DNA of 64,000 nucleotides from Puffinus mauretanicus (GCA_023333565.1 JAJKFH010003229.1:3322001-3386000); one strand, 5' to 3'. Shown: positions 12,270 through 25,060, counted from the stretch's first letter. Notes: generated from the letters alone by a model not told the origin. A program made the numbers and translations.

Positions 12270-12420
12270 CCCTTCGTAAAAGCATTTCACCTCCCTATCT
12301 TGGATACCATGTCTGTTAAATGGAGATAACAGCACTAAGTCTACATTGTCAGGATTAGTGAATAGCTGCTTGTGAAGTATCTTGAAAATTCAAGGTGATT
12401 TACAAGTATTATTATTGCTA
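12270..12420 (+). repeat. MIR-like ancient SINE relic
   Basis: The plus strand reads as a worn MIR core and tail. It has a CACCTCCCTATCTTGG-like segment, TGTTAAATGGAGATAACAG resembling the MIR TGTAAAATGGGGATAATA motif, and a late segment ending GATTTACAAGTATTATTATTG. These landmarks are in the right order and spacing. The family was assigned from remembered consensus, so the exact subfamily is uncertain. Confidence 0.55.
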
Positions 12421-14568
12421 TAGCTGGAATACTAGCAACGGCAACAGGTAATGTCACTAATGATTTTCATTATCTCACTCATTTTCAAAATGAAGACTTT
12501 TCCAGTTCTTCTGGAGGAATCAAGGCACAGGAAATTTGGACATATGTTTTAAAATGGGCAAGAAGTATGAGGCTTGAACAAAGCTGCACAGAAAAACCAA
12601 GTAATCATCAGAATAAAAAGTCCCTTAGTGCTCTAGACACTCAGTTTTGGTCCTGGCTCCTGACCCTGTTCCCAGCACTTGCTGAAGTGCCTGTGAGGGG
12701 CTGAGCCTCCAGCGCTGCCCAGATGACTGAGAACCAATCTCAAAGACACTCACACAAAGACTTACGCAGGTGCTTAGATGCTTAGAGACTGTGCAGTCAC
12801 GTTATTGATTTAGGTTTTTTTTGAAACAAAACCAGTAGCAAGAACCCTTAAGCAACCCTGTTAAAAAGATTCTATGCCAAAATTCTAAAGCTTTGATCTT
12901 TGTGTTGGCATAGCTCGTGAACATGCTATAGCTTTCTCTCTGGATTGTAAAAGCATGTATTGGCAATGCTAATTCTGTAAAGAGACTAAAAGAACTAAAA
13001 ACTCAATTGTACCGAACATAAAGGATGGGGAAGGATCTCAGGAGGAACCTTAGCCTTCCCCAGCACCAAGACAGGATCAACACTTCACCTCTGCTCCCCC
13101 ACACACATGTATTTCAGCACACACTTGTCACTGTATGAGCACATAGTACTGTTTCTATGAGACTCATACAGACTACAGAAATTCTGCTATTCAAAGTAAG
13201 TGTTGACATTTTCTTCCAATGAGCGCAAAGTCAGCTTTTTTGGGGTGCATTTAGCATTCACTCCCTGCAGGGTCGGAGCCACTGAACAGATACATCCCAT
13301 GTCTTGCCCAGCTGATCTCATTTCACAGGACATGACAGCGCATTTCACGGTCTTTCCCATCTATCACTTAAAAAAAGAGAAGAAAAATAAACAGGAAATG
13401 CCTTGATACCCCTAACTCTTGCAGCGCTTTCAGGCACAGTGTAATTACTGAACCCAGGGCCATTGCTGTGCTGGTTAATATTACTCTCTTAGGCCTTCAA
13501 TATTCAAATCGCAGTCAGTACCACTGCTTTGTAGCAGAGCTCAATATTCAAATGGCCTGCAGCTGTATAGTAAGCAGTTTGGGGATTCAGAATTATTCTA
13601 GTCATTAAAACAGAATATTTAGATAAACAGTAAAAAGATGCAGATTGGCTTCCCGCAGGGTAGGTTGCACAAATAAGTTTAAAATACACTACAGAGCTGT
13701 AACTGCCAGACCAAAGGGCAAACTCACCAGGCTGGAGGTCTGTAACTTGAAATACCTGAAAGCTAAGAAATACGACCATCCCTATGTAAAGATTGGGGAT
13801 TTTGCTGAGATTACACAGGAAGGACTTCCTCTGTGTTATATTTTACACACATATCTGTATCACAAGTCAGATTCTGGCTCCAGTAGTCCAGCGGGCGAGG
13901 CGTGCACTGGGACCAGGCTCCCCCAGCCTTGGGAACAGTGGTGCAAGACAGGGACCCACCTTGCGTGCCCACGGCAGGCAGGGAAAGAGGGCAAGCAGCC
14001 TCTCCTGGGACAGCTGCCCGGCCACAGGCCTTGAGATGCCTCATACCCACAGCAATGCGCCTGGCAGCACCTCTGCCATCGCGCTTGGTGGAAGGGGTGA
14101 GGAGGGGGAGAGCCTGCTAGCAGCGGCAAGCCATGGCGGCAGCCCTCTCCCAAGCCCCGCTGCAGGGCCCCCGTGAACGCCGCGATGCAGGCATTCATGT
14201 AAGATATGACAACTGGCAAAGGATGCTGTTTTCCACCGGCGCTCAATTGCACAACCTCCGTAGGTGGTGTTTTGAGAAACTAAAAGAACAAGAAAACATT
14301 TGTCTTTTCTGCCACCATAGTTCTCGTCAAAGAGCTGCACATCCTACAGCTTGAGCACCAGGAAACATGGCGTTCAGCACACTACAAATAAAACCATCCT
14401 GCTTCAGGGCAGGGGAGCGAGCTTCCTGTGGATGGCACAGAAATCAGATGTGCTTTTCTTACTGTGTTCAACAGGCCTGTCAGGTATATCAATGAACAGC
14501 AAGCAAGAACCTGCACACACTAGAATTGACTTGGTAGAAAAGTGAAAACAAATCAAGGAGAAACTCAC

Positions 14569-14650
14569 CATAAATATCAGAGGATGCATCAGACTTCTCT
14601 ATTTGAATGTGCTGTGTAATTTTCTGACAGATTTCTATTTCTTTGTACAG
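14569..14650 (-). CDS. TIAM1: TIAM1 coding exon 10: RBD-PDZ junction and first PDZ strand
   Basis: This 82-nt exon encodes residues 834-860 plus the first base of Gly861. It contains LYKEIEICQKITQHIQIEK, which ends the Ras-binding domain and opens the PDZ domain, and finishes at Tyr860, the equivalent of pocket residue Tyr858 in human. The acceptor has a long pyrimidine tract (TTTTTTTTCTATTCAG|CTG) and the donor is ATG|GTGAGT, close to consensus. The start is phase 0 and the end is phase 1, so skipping it would shift the frame. The middle portion SDASSDIYG differs from human SDTAADTYG. Confidence 0.95.
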
Positions 14651-17118
14651 CTGAATAGAAAAAAAAAAACACAAAAATATGTTATTGTGGGAGGACACAT
14701 CAATTGTAATCATTCTGAACAGATGATTTTTTTTTTTTAATTACAGGCAGAATTGTGGTCATTATTTATCAAACAATTTTTCTCCACATGCGTGAGATGT
14801 ATTCACAGCGTCACTAAGCTTTACTGTTAGGAACACAGTTAAAGAGGAAGCAGCAGTGTTTTACTACCACCATCATAAAAGCAAGGATACATCTATTTCA
14901 CTCGGTCAATACCATTTTGAGTGCACAAGAAACAGAGCTTTTATTCCTGGTTTTGTATTTTATGGGTAGTCATCACTTAACGCTTTTATATTATTTTGAT
15001 TAAGACATTGCAGGAATTCAATTATTTGATAGTATTAAAATCACAAGGAGGATTTTGTTTCTTAAATACGTTTCTTAATTGTTAGAAGACTATCAGATTT
15101 CTTAGCATGAAATTTCATCTTTAACATTTTTATGTTTATTTGTACTGAGAAAAGCCCCCAAGTCTTTGAAATGGTCATTAACATCCTTCCTGGGAGACCA
15201 GCAGAAATTCACACTTAGGTAATAACCCAGCAGCCTACGCACACAGGTGCAATTCACTCTGCCTTTCAGGAGCCAAGCAACCCCTCAGCAGGGCTACACC
15301 CCTCCACCACCGCTCACAGATTTTGTGCTTTTAAATCACTTCTACATTCTTCTGTCTTGTGTGGTTTGCTATTGTACCCAGGTCCTGCCCCGAGCTCCAA
15401 ACAAAGGAGCTCGTATTGGGGCCTGCCACCCCACCTGAGGCAGGGAAATCCTGCTTTTCCACACAAAGTCAGATATTTAGAGGCTCTGAGCTGACATCTT
15501 TGGGAGTCAGCCCTGACTTACTCCTTGTAAGACAGCCTTGACATACTGGAAACCTCTGGCTCAGCAAGGTTTGAAGCTGGTTTGTCCATAGCACAGACTA
15601 GCACTTAAGTAACAAACCATCCTTTCGTCTTTGGAAAAACTCATACCCATAGGTGAATGAGAGCCCACAGGTAAATATTAATTTTGTTTACATGCTGGTA
15701 TGAGTGTGTAAAAAAGCAATTCACGGTAATTAACATTTTGAAACTAAGTGACATCAGTGTTTGGACTGAAGTATTTAAACCATTTCTTTAAAAAAGAGTA
15801 ATTCATTACTAAAGGGTTTCCTTAATAAAAATATAATTTATCTCCTGCTTATATCAGCATTTACACATCTGTTTAACTGCAAATATTAGGTATGACAGAA
15901 CAGCTATATACCCATTTAAATGGTTGTGTATAGTAAAATAAAATGTAAAATCAAATGAGGATGCCATGCTAGCAATATTTTTAAAATGCAATTTTCAAAT
16001 ATAGGAATATATTGTTCAGAACCTGAAATGTGTGTTGTTTTAATGTTACTACATTAGATATAACCCTGCAGCACCTATCTATATTATAATCTTTCAGCAT
16101 GTACATAGTCCCACTGACTGTAGAGTTCTGGTTTAATTTCATTTTTTCAGAATAAACAGTAAATGATGACTATGTCAATCCTACATCCTCTCAACATAAG
16201 ACATGTCACCGAAGTCCTTCCAGGCAATGAAAGCTAAAATCTCTCTCCTCTGAGTTTTAATCTTTCCCAACTATATTTCACTTCCCAGTCTTAGTATTCC
16301 ACTAGCACTTTCTCACTCTTTTTTTTTTGTTGACAGTGTTAATGGCAAATCCCAGAACTTCTGTACTAAATGAACAAAAGCATCCATAACTGGCAAAGTT
16401 TTGCTTTTTATAAATAAAACAGCCACCAATGAAAAAGACTTTAAAAAGCTTTACAGCATGCATGTGTAAAATCACAGAGTTAAAGCATGACACTAAATCT
16501 GTTGGGTCTTTTTTTTAATCTCTCATTTCAAAATTCCTTTGAAGTCTGCTTTTGAGATGAATGATACGAAAACATCCAACTGAAGCAATTAGGAAAGTAT
16601 ATTCTCACACATAACTCCAGAGCTTTTTAACCTCAACATTTACTTTCCCATTTAGGAAAAAAAACCAACCAAACAAACAACAAACCAAAAAACCAACTAC
16701 TTGCACATTTCCCCCCTCTTTAAGAATCAGGCAAAGTGATCCGGACAAGAAATAGTCAGGCCTCAACACTATGTCTTTAAAACCACCAAGGACAATATGA
16801 ACAACAGGAAAAGGCAGCCTTGAGAGAAGTTAAGCTTAAATATATGTTACAGTGACTTTCACACATTACCTGTGGCTGTCCCTCCTCTCTCTCTTCCACA
16901 CAGACACAGGCATGCACAAACATAAGCTAAAAACCAACTCTCTCCTCAAGATGAAATGTTTGGAGAGATTACTTTACTGTAGGCCAATTTGCTATGGTCT
17001 GCAAAGCACTATAATTGCAAGTTAAAAAGCAAACTCTGCATATTACAAATGTCAGATAAACACTAATTAATAGTGTCCTACCAAGTGTCATTTAATTTTG
17101 CTCAGTAGGTAGCATTAC
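14651..17118 (-). other. TIAM1: TIAM1 intron 9
   Basis: This 2.5 kb intron is AT-rich, especially 14,700-16,500, with A-rich tracts near 16,660-16,700. No repeat with clear edges, gene or RNA was recognised. The AT-rich block at 15,660-16,150 lacks low-complexity runs and could be a conserved non-coding element, but this cannot be judged from a single sequence. Confidence 0.8.
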
Positions 17119-17223
17119 CAGTTCATAGATATCCTCTTCTGGCTTTGGTACATAAAATTGGATCTGGTTTTCAATCAGGAATTTAAGACGCAGGTAGTGA
17201 GCAGAGTGATCCAGCTGGTGTGT
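17119..17223 (-). CDS. TIAM1: TIAM1 coding exon 9: second half of Ras-binding domain
   Basis: This 105-nt exon encodes residues 799-833, running from THQLDHSAHYLRLKF to EEDIYEL. It matches human TIAM1 except for a few changes such as NQIQFYVPKP for NKMQLYVPQP. It supplies the second half of the Ras-binding domain (about 766-833), through which active Ras recruits and stimulates TIAM1. The acceptor is TTGCAG|ACA and the donor is CTG|GTAATG. The exon is 0-0 in phase. Confidence 0.96.
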
Positions 17224-20200
17224 CTGCAAGAAACGGAGAAGAGGCTTTAGAAGAGAAAAGCAATGGCTCACATCATCCATACTTAGAGAACAACACTCGT
17301 AGGAAGAAAATGCCCCAGCACCATCTTTCACATCTCCCAACCTGAACAAGAACCTGAACCTCCTCCTCTTCCCTAGGAATAAGCATTCATTTAACCACTG
17401 ACCAGGATGTCAAGGGCAGTGCTAGTACTCTAAGCAGCCTCTTTGGTTCTGCTTATCTGGCAGTTCTGCTCCCTCTCTATTGCTATTGCAGAAATAAGCA
17501 AACACTATTACAGCAGAAGACTCAGAGAATACCATTGTATACAAAGGGCTTTTAAAATCGCAAGGAGGAAAACAAATGTTCTGCTAACAGAGAAAAATGT
17601 AACAGGAAAGTTTTTTCTGTTTATTTCAGGTTTTTTAGCATCTTCACAATTTAGTGAGTAAATATGATGCGGTAAATTTCAAGCAGGGTTAATATAAAAA
17701 AAAATCCGTATGTCCTCTAAATTCAAAATAGCTCAGGATACACTGGCTTTATAAGGCTAAAAGAAGCCAAGAGTTGCATACTGGATTACATCCCAGTGGA
17801 AACAGGTCACACCATTTTAATGAATTAGTTATAATTAGCTGAGGATACGGCATTTGGTCTGGGAAATGTTAACGACCTTTTCCCAGCACGATTAATAAGC
17901 TTGATTTAAGCAGAGGTTAATGCAGTGTGTAATCAAAACACATTAGAATTATGATAAACACAAAGGATGTCATTCAGAAGTTCCTTTCAAAGTTCGTAAA
18001 CTGTTGACTAAAGCTAATGAAAAATCCCAAAGTGATTCACAAATACAGGAGGTAAATTCTCCTCACCGTCACTTCTGAAATCCCATTATTATATGCTTTT
18101 ATACATTGACCTTTTCATTTCATACGAGCAAATTACCAAAGGTTGTACTAGAAACAATGGCTCATCTGAAAATTCATGCAAGAACGTCATTATCGCCTCT
18201 TTATTTTTAAAGCCTCGCTTATCCAGTTCAAGCCAAGATGATGATACAGCGGGACTCAGCTGACTGATCACACAGCACAGATGATGAATAATGTACACCA
18301 AGTGACCTGTGGAAAAGATCACACACTGACCCAGCAAACCCTTCTGCAAATACTCAGAGAACAGTGAACGTTTTTGAAAGTATAGATAAGCCCATGAATA
18401 AAAAAGAGCTACCAATAATAAGAAAAAAAAGAGGACAGATCTATTGCTGCAGTCTACATACCGCTACGTTCAAATATGTCCAATTCAAATTATCCTCATA
18501 TGAAATCGAGTATCTGAAATGGAATAACCTCCATAATCCGGACAAATACCTAGTTAATTAAATAAAGAATTTGAAATCTATCAAGGGCCAAAATAAAAAG
18601 AGCTGAATGTAGGAGACCCTTGCCCTCTTTCCTTTTTTTCTTTTTCGATAAGCATTTTGCATGCTTTGCTCATTTTTTACTGACCGTTTTCACTAGTTTT
18701 CTCTCTTACACGCACACACATACAAACACCCCAGAAATTAAAGGGAAGCAGAATTGGCTTTAATGGTTCAGAAATGATACAGAGTTAGTTTCTGGTCAGA
18801 TTAGTTTACTATCCCTAGACACAAACCAAAGAGTGCCTTGCACACCAATTAAACAAAAACATATAGAGGAGACATAAACCCACAGATTGCACCCCACATC
18901 CGGAGGGAGAAGTCTGCGATAAGTCTCTCTGAAAGTCCATGAAACCCTTGAGCCACTTACAGCAAAGCCAGTGGGGAAAAAATTCTATGTGGAAAAACCA
19001 TATTAGCAGAAAAAGGAGCCAGGCAACCTGGCAGCCTCCTCCTGCCTCCACAGTGTATCTTCCCGAGGTCTCCTGTGCCAAAGCCCTCGTGCACGTGCTG
19101 CATTTCATGCAGCGTCAGGCCACGCCAATCAGCCAGACCTATGCTGACAAGCTACATGTCACGGACTAAAGCCCAGAGTTGGGAGAGAGGCCCCGTCCGC
19201 AGCTGGGTATTCACATCGCTTCCAAAAGCGACCCCGAACGTCCTACACCTGCAGAGGAGGCTCAAAGGGGCGCTCTCCAGCCTGCCCCAGGCCAGCAGAA
19301 ATCACAACCTGTGGTAGAGGAACGTGAATTTATCCAGTCTGGGGCCTCCAGCCGCTGGGTGCAGGCCAGGAGCTGCCTTAGCTGCACTGGCGGGGCAGGG
19401 ATCCCATGCCCAGCCACCTCGGGCTCCCCGCAGGGCTGGGGGCACCCCACCACCGCCAGTTCAGAGCCACCGCCCGTCCTGGGGCAGGGGCAGGGTGTGC
19501 TCATGCCTCCTGCAACCCGCTCTGCAGCCTGCGCCCTGATAGCATCTTAAAAGAGCAACCTTCCCCGCAGGCGGTGGCTTGATCTACCATCAGGGCGGTC
19601 AATGACAGGGTTTCTGCCAGCTTTGATATGGGCACTGCATCAGGTGTGGAGGTGACCGCCAACGCCTTCGTTTTCACACCTGTCTTTGCAGGGAGATTTG
19701 CTTACGAGAAAATCGTGTGTGCTGGCCATTTTAGAGAGCAGGAGGGAGCCAAATGCAAGACGACCAATGCTGCACTGAAGCCCTGAACTATGCCAGAACA
19801 CAGCATCATCTAAAGAGGTCACTGGATAAAACTCACATATATTCCGAGCCACTCATTTCTTCCAAGAAACACTATCAGCCAGGGTGGATGCCATTCATCC
19901 ACTACATCGCAATCCCATCCAAGTCAGGCAATGAGAGTCATCACCATTAAAGCTGTGATGGTGCAGCATATTAGCTACACCATTTAGTTAATTAACATTT
20001 GCATAGCTGCAGCAAGGCTTTGTCTACCTCGAAATTTTACATTAGTTAAACTGCTTCAAATAGGGGCATGATTTTCTACTGAAGTGAAAGGAAAAGGTCC
20101 TCTTGAAGTGGACCTAGCTAGCCTGCTCTAAAAGCCATACCATTAACCCACTTTTTTTGTTGCTGGTCTAGCTGCATCCATATGTGGGAAGGTGGGAGCA

Positions 20201-21624
20201 GAAACAGAGCAGCTTTAATGATATTAATATCCTTTCGAGACCACCCAAAATACCTTTTAGCAGTCCAAATAAGCTCCTTGGTTTATTTATTTCTCTCCTA
20301 ATAACTCTGGCTATGTCTGGACTAAATTAAGCAGCTAACCCAATTTAAAGCACAACCCGACAGCTTAACCGACGTGCTCTTGAAGAAGAATTTACAGCCT
20401 GGGGTATGAGCCGATTCAACAGGCTCCGCATGGTGTAGCGGGTCGGCACACAACCCGAACTATTCATCCGTTTCGGCTCCCTTCTAGTTGAAGTGAGGGA
20501 CAGGCATATTCTTTCAGCTTGGTGGGAGAGACCCTCATTAGCGCTGAAATGACAGCATCACGGAAACACGCTAGCCATCCCACCGTATTACTCCAGCTTC
20601 GCACTTGTGCAGCCCAAGCTTTTACAGTAGGAAAACACCAGCTCAAAATCAAAGTAAGCCCGGAGAGCATCAGGCTTAAATAACTTCTCAGAGACCCAGA
20701 GAAATCTGCTTCTTGCCCCTCATGCAGGTCTATTTGAAAAATGCAAATCATGAGAAAACAGAACCTTTTTCACTTCTCACTTTTTATCCAGTTCAGTCAA
20801 AAGACTAAATGCCATGTAGCCTTCTGTTCTTAATTTTTGGTGTTATTCTCTCCATACTGGCTCTGCCTAAATCCATATACAGTGTGTGTGTTTCTACTCA
20901 ATTTTAAGACGATACCATTATGCAAATATTAGTCATACGTATACACACGTTCGCACTGATCAGTATTATCCATAGCAAACAATTTAATGCATATACACTG
21001 ACTTTTCCTGCCTTCCAAGTGATGTTATTAGTTAAATCTTAGGAGAAATCTTCGACAAACCACTTTAAAATATGCTTTAAACCCTCCTCCCACCAATCTT
21101 GAATCATAAAAGTGTCACAAAGCAGCCTCCAAAACCTAACTCGCTGTATAATAACAAGCAGCAATGTTAGTATAAGAACACATTTTCTACAATGACTTGA
21201 GTGCACTTAATGTTCTCCAACAGAATAATCAAGCTCAGTTTAATAGCACAGATAGATTTAACCACATCTACAAACATGAAGAGGTTTATATGAAATGTAG
21301 ATCTTGAAATGTTTACTATACCAGAACTTGACTGGTTCTCAGATGGCAGATGGCAAACTGATGTGAAATGATGTGGATCAGATATTAAAGGGAAAAAAAT
21401 GAGCTGAATGCAAGAGACAGAAGAAAGAGATTGATTATTAAATGCTACAGAAAAGAAGGCATCCATCAGTGTTTTCTGAAAACTGATGAAAACTCTTACA
21501 GAAAGGGAAGAAACAGATAATAGCTCTTCAAAAAACACATCCTCACCCACCTCCCCTTCTCCTTATACACCACTACCCACAACAATCAAACACACAGTTA
21601 GAGACCAGATTCTCAGCAGGCATC

Positions 21625-21680
21625 TACTGAAACCTGTGGAGCTACACCAATTTACTCCAGCTAAGGATTTGGCCCACTGA
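21625..21680 (+). repeat. Ancient amniote CR1/L3-like 3' relic
   Basis: The segment with GTGGAGCTACACCAATTTAC followed by CCAGCTAAGGATTTGGCCC closely resembles the widespread reptile and bird relic reading TGGAGCTACACTGATTTAC, CAGCTGAGGATCTGGCCC. It was identified from memory of that motif. The element is too short and worn to classify firmly. Confidence 0.5.
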
Positions 21681-22477
21681 GTTAATCACTCTTACCCCAA
21701 GGAAAATATAAATCCTAAAAATAAATCATTACTAATAATGTGTCATCCAGCTTCCCTATTATGTCTCTCTCCAAAAATGTCATCTTTTCCTGAATACAAT
21801 GAAGAGCTTTCACAAGCTACAGCACTCTTTAATAGTGCACCTGGCAGAGAGACGAGAACACTGTATAATTATTGCAAACAAATGCCTTTCTCTCACCTTC
21901 CCTCTCTTTGGAAGCACATGCAACATGTTCTAAAAGTCCCCAAAGTTAAGTTCTTAATAGTAATAAATGTTTTCTTTTCTTTTGCTGTTGTTGTTGTACA
22001 AAAGAGGACTCACTTTTCAGAACAGCACGTGACACGAGTTGGGTCTAGCTTGCAGTCAGCCGGTTAGCAGAAAACATACATTATGTAGCTGCCAGAACTG
22101 AAAGCTTGTATTTAATTTGTCAAAGCTTTCAACTTCTCTGCTGAGATATAACTCTTTTTAATGGCCAAATGTCTCTAATACTTCATCTTGCAAAGAAATC
22201 CAGGTGGTTTTTCTTCCACACCCCCCAAATGCAGATAAAAGCTTTCCTCTCTCTTCCCTCCTGCCACCTACACGAGGCGAGTCTGACTCCGCAATGCAGA
22301 CAGCAAACACAGGCAACTTCTCCTACTCCTGGTGCTGCTATTTTCTCCGTGCCTTCCTCCCCCACGCCAGCCGGAGGGGAGGAAGCGGCAGAGGGAAGGA
22401 AGGAGGAACGGCACCTGGAAACAGGACGACCTGGCACCTGGGAAAGGGTGAGATCACCTCGCTTGCCTGGCGGAGGA

Positions 22478-22497
22478 GGGGACGGGCCATGGGAGGG
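22478..22497 (+). other. Potential G-quadruplex motif
   Basis: Four runs of three or more G with loops of 2, 4 and 1 bases lie on the plus strand, fitting the usual G3+N1-7 rule. It sits within a GC-rich patch in intron 8, about 510 bases beyond the exon 8 donor. Because TIAM1 is read from the minus strand, the G-rich strand is the template strand. Confidence 0.6.
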
Positions 22498-23006
22498 CTT
22501 GGCAGAGGTGGGGGAACCAGGATGGTCGGGCAAGGACAGGGCGACTGCACTACCATGCTATGGGGCGTCCAGTGAAAGAAAGCAGGCTGGGGGCCAGGAT
22601 GTTTTGGGGCAGATGAGGAGAGAAGAAGGGTCCTGCACACAGCTTAGTCTCCAGGGAGGGGGAGTGGGTGGGTGGATACATGAGAGGTGGCAGCAGAGGC
22701 AGAGTCAGGGTGTGAAGGCACTTCAGAGGCTCATGCACAGCAGCCAGAGTGGAAAAGGCAAAATCTAGTCTGCCTTCCTCTCCCTACACCCATGCCAAGT
22801 TTAGCTCCAGCTGTAGGCGTTTTTCTTGTGTGGTGCTAGCATGAAAATTTCAGTATAAATCATGTTTTTCATCTAACATACAACTGACCCCCCAACATAG
22901 TGCAGTCTGAGCACTGGCATATGAGAAAGTCACTATGAGGTTCAACTGAAAGGGCTCAGGGTTGTAGACACTTCACCCCGCTCCAGGGCACGTTCACAGC
23001 CTTTAC

Positions 23007-23177
23007 CTTGCAAATCATTTCCAGCACATCTCGTGTGGTGTCCCCAGGACGAATGACTGTCAGAGCAGGCTGGTTGTTCGGCAGGCAGAACCAAGACGGC
23101 GTAAAATACTCATGAACCCAAATATCACAGTCGGGATTGTGCTGATGGACACTGCTCAGTGCCACTTCTTTTTCCCT
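23007..23177 (-). CDS. TIAM1: TIAM1 coding exon 8: start of Ras-binding domain
   Basis: This 171-nt exon encodes residues 742-798. It opens with REKEVALSSVHQHNPDCDIW and continues through the strictly conserved FTPSWFCLPNNQPALTVIRP into RDVLEMICK. The first half of the Ras-binding domain begins near residue 766. The only variable spot is ALSS for human VLPN, just after the acceptor. The acceptor is TATTTAG|AGG and the donor is AAG|GTAAAG. Both ends are phase 0. Confidence 0.96.
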
Positions 23178-24200
23178 CTAAATAGACAAAATCCATTATG
23201 ACTCTACTAGCCAAATACGATCTCCCTCTTCATCAATAACAAGTGTAAGGAACATTATATACTGTATCAAAAAGCCCTCTTACAGAGAAGACGTTTTATT
23301 CATGAGCCTGGACTGAAGGCTTGTCTGGACAGGAAACTTTGCAGTTTTCCCTGAGCAGTATAAAGTGTGCCTTCCCATGCCACCCACACAGCTACACTGC
23401 TGCAATGCACTTTTCCTGGATTTCACCCTATGGCTACTGGGAATGCCAGGAATGCAACAAAAAATAATAGTGATAAAAAGAGATTTAAAATTAAAACTTA
23501 AATGCACTGTGTTTCTGGGTAAACCAATCCAAGGCCAAAAAAACTGTTGTAGATGCTACAGTTCCTATACCTAGAAATGGCAAAATAGCAAATTTTGAAT
23601 TTACTGTCTTTTATACATGCGAGCTGCACTCCAAGCTATAAATCCCCCCGAAGTGATGGAGCTGCGGAGTCCCTATTTGCTGCAAGTGGGATCACGCAGC
23701 TAAACCCATATTCACTACATGAAGAATGTGCCTCTTAGCACTGTCTTAATGCTGTTTTATAGCTGACTTTCTCTGGGGAAAGAGAAAGCAGTTGTAACTG
23801 TGGCTGCAAACGCAGAAGCGCACAGAAACGCATGAGAACAAAACAGAGAAAGCCCTGCGCTTCATAGTTGTGCCAGCCCTAAATTATGAAAACCCCATAT
23901 GGCCGCCACAAGGAGCCATTTTCCAGAACCAGCGGCGTCCAGGTCCTCCTGTGGGCAGGCATTTCCCTGGCGTAGAGTGCTAACACCCCTCTGGGTCCGG
24001 CACCTCCAGCTGTGCTTTGGATGCCACACACAGCGAGCCCTTTTGACCGTGGGCAACTCAAACCCTCCCAGAGCGGCTACAAGCCCTACAGCACACAGAG
24101 GGTCCTCTCCTCTCCCAGGGGCTCGGCATCCTCTCTCGCGTCCCAGAGTCAACGGCTGCAAATGGGGGGGATGGAGGCAGCTGAAGAGCTGGTGTTTCAC
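23178..24200 (-). other. TIAM1: TIAM1 intron 7
   Basis: This 1.0 kb intron is the shortest complete one in the window. The part next to exon 7 (about 23,880-24,180) is GC-rich, while the rest is AT-rich. No gene, repeat or RNA was recognised. Confidence 0.85.
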
Positions 24201-24275
24201 CTTGCCATCCGGGACCGTATCGTCAAAGATTCCTTCGAGAGACTTCTTTACTGAATCAACTCCTTCACCAAACAC
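24201..24275 (-). CDS. TIAM1: TIAM1 coding exon 7: short linker exon before the Ras-binding domain
   Basis: This is the smallest coding exon here, 75 nt, encoding residues 717-741 as VFGEGVDSVKKSLEGIFDD plus TVPDGK. It matches human apart from VDS for TEA and T for I. It links the basic, serine-rich stretch of exon 6 to the Ras-binding domain. The acceptor is TCCTCAG|GTG and the donor is AAG|GTGAAA. It is 0-0 in phase, so inclusion or skipping would keep the frame. Confidence 0.96.
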
Positions 24276-24499
24276 CTGAGGAACAAAAGAGCGACTCTGC
24301 TTTAAAACATGAACGCGCCTCCACACCGTCTGCAGCACACGCTAAGGGGAGAACAGTGTATCTAACATCTAGCATGGAAATCAAACTGAAAAATAAAAAC
24401 ATTCATCTCGAAACACAGAAGAGGAAAATATCAGCTTGTTAAGAGGGAAGGGGGGGTGAAGGACAAGCTGGTGATGGGGCACCATGCTGAAAGATTAGA

Positions 24500-24605
24500 G
24501 GTCAGTTCTGCTTAGTGGTCTGTCACTGACTTACTTGTTAGAGCTGGACAAATTTTACCTCCTTTTGTGCTCAGTTTCCCCACCTGTAAAGTTGGGGAAA
24601 TGAAC
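24500..24605 (+). repeat. MIR-like ancient SINE relic
   Basis: The plus strand contains TGCTCAGTTTCCCCACCTGT followed by AAAGTTGGGGAAATGAACAC, which fits the MIR motif CCTCAGTTTCCCCATCTGT followed by AAAATGGGGATAAT. The flanking GGACAAATTTTACCTCC fits the preceding MIR segment. Boundaries are approximate and the call rests on a remembered consensus. Confidence 0.55.
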
Positions 24606-24989
24606 ACTTTTCCACCTCTGCTAAAGCTGAGAAATCAGAAGAAGGGCTCCGCTCCTCGCTGTTTTTGTAATAAACCAGCTTCCAAAAAGTACTTAGCAAA
24701 CATCCAAGTACCGCAAATCAGTGTAACCCTTCTCTAATGAAATAAGAGCTGGTAACCCAGCACGAGCCAGGGAGCCAAAATCAACAGGACTCCGTGCAGG
24801 AGGAATGACAGAATGGGAGTATTTACAGGATCCACCCCAAATCAGTACAGGACTGCATCAGGCAGGCAAAGAGGGTTGTTACTGCAGCAGAAGCTTATAA
24901 TTAAAACTGAAAAGTTAAGTTTTATAGCTCCACATCAGCACAGCTTTCTGATCAAGTTGCTGGGTTTGGCTGTTAACTATTCTGTACCT

Positions 24990-25060
24990 AAAACGAAGCA
25001 GGGACCATGCAGGATGGGAGAAGATCACTGCCCTTTAGGGATTTACAGTTTACTGCTTCA
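24990..25060 (+). repeat. Possible ancient amniote repeat relic
   Basis: A segment with ATCACTGCCCTTTAGGGATT followed by TACAGTTTA resembles the old reptile and bird repeat motif of CCCTGCCCCAAAGAGCTTAC followed by AGTCTAA. The same family may be represented more fully at 38,326-38,480. Evidence is motif memory only. Confidence 0.4.

Larger units (their letters stand above)
8687..14568 (-). other. TIAM1: TIAM1 intron 10, with CR1, inverted repeats and MIR-like relic
   Basis: This 5.9 kb intron has the most structure in the window. It holds an inverted repeat at 10,213-10,296, a 5'-truncated CR1 at about 10,460-11,194, a GT/AC hairpin at 11,301-11,356 and a MIR-like relic at about 12,270-12,420. 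A GC-rich patch lies at about 13,870-14,200. No conserved gene was recognised apart from the degenerate CR1 coding remnant. Confidence 0.8.
17224..23006 (-). other. TIAM1: TIAM1 intron 8
   Basis: This 5.8 kb intron splits the Ras-binding domain. It contains a TAAT-rich segment at about 17,815-17,955, GC-richer patches at 19,170-19,560 and 22,340-22,740, an old CR1-like 3' relic at 21,625-21,680 and a quadruplex-type G-run at 22,478-22,497. The 199-residue open frame at 22,169-22,768 (+) is low-complexity and unlike any known protein. No other gene was seen. Confidence 0.8.

Noticed and set aside
22169..22768. 199-residue open frame on the plus strand
   Set aside because: It lies in a TIAM1 intron in a GC-rich, low-complexity patch, starts in AT-rich intron sequence, shows no domain or family resemblance and has competing open frames on the same stretch.
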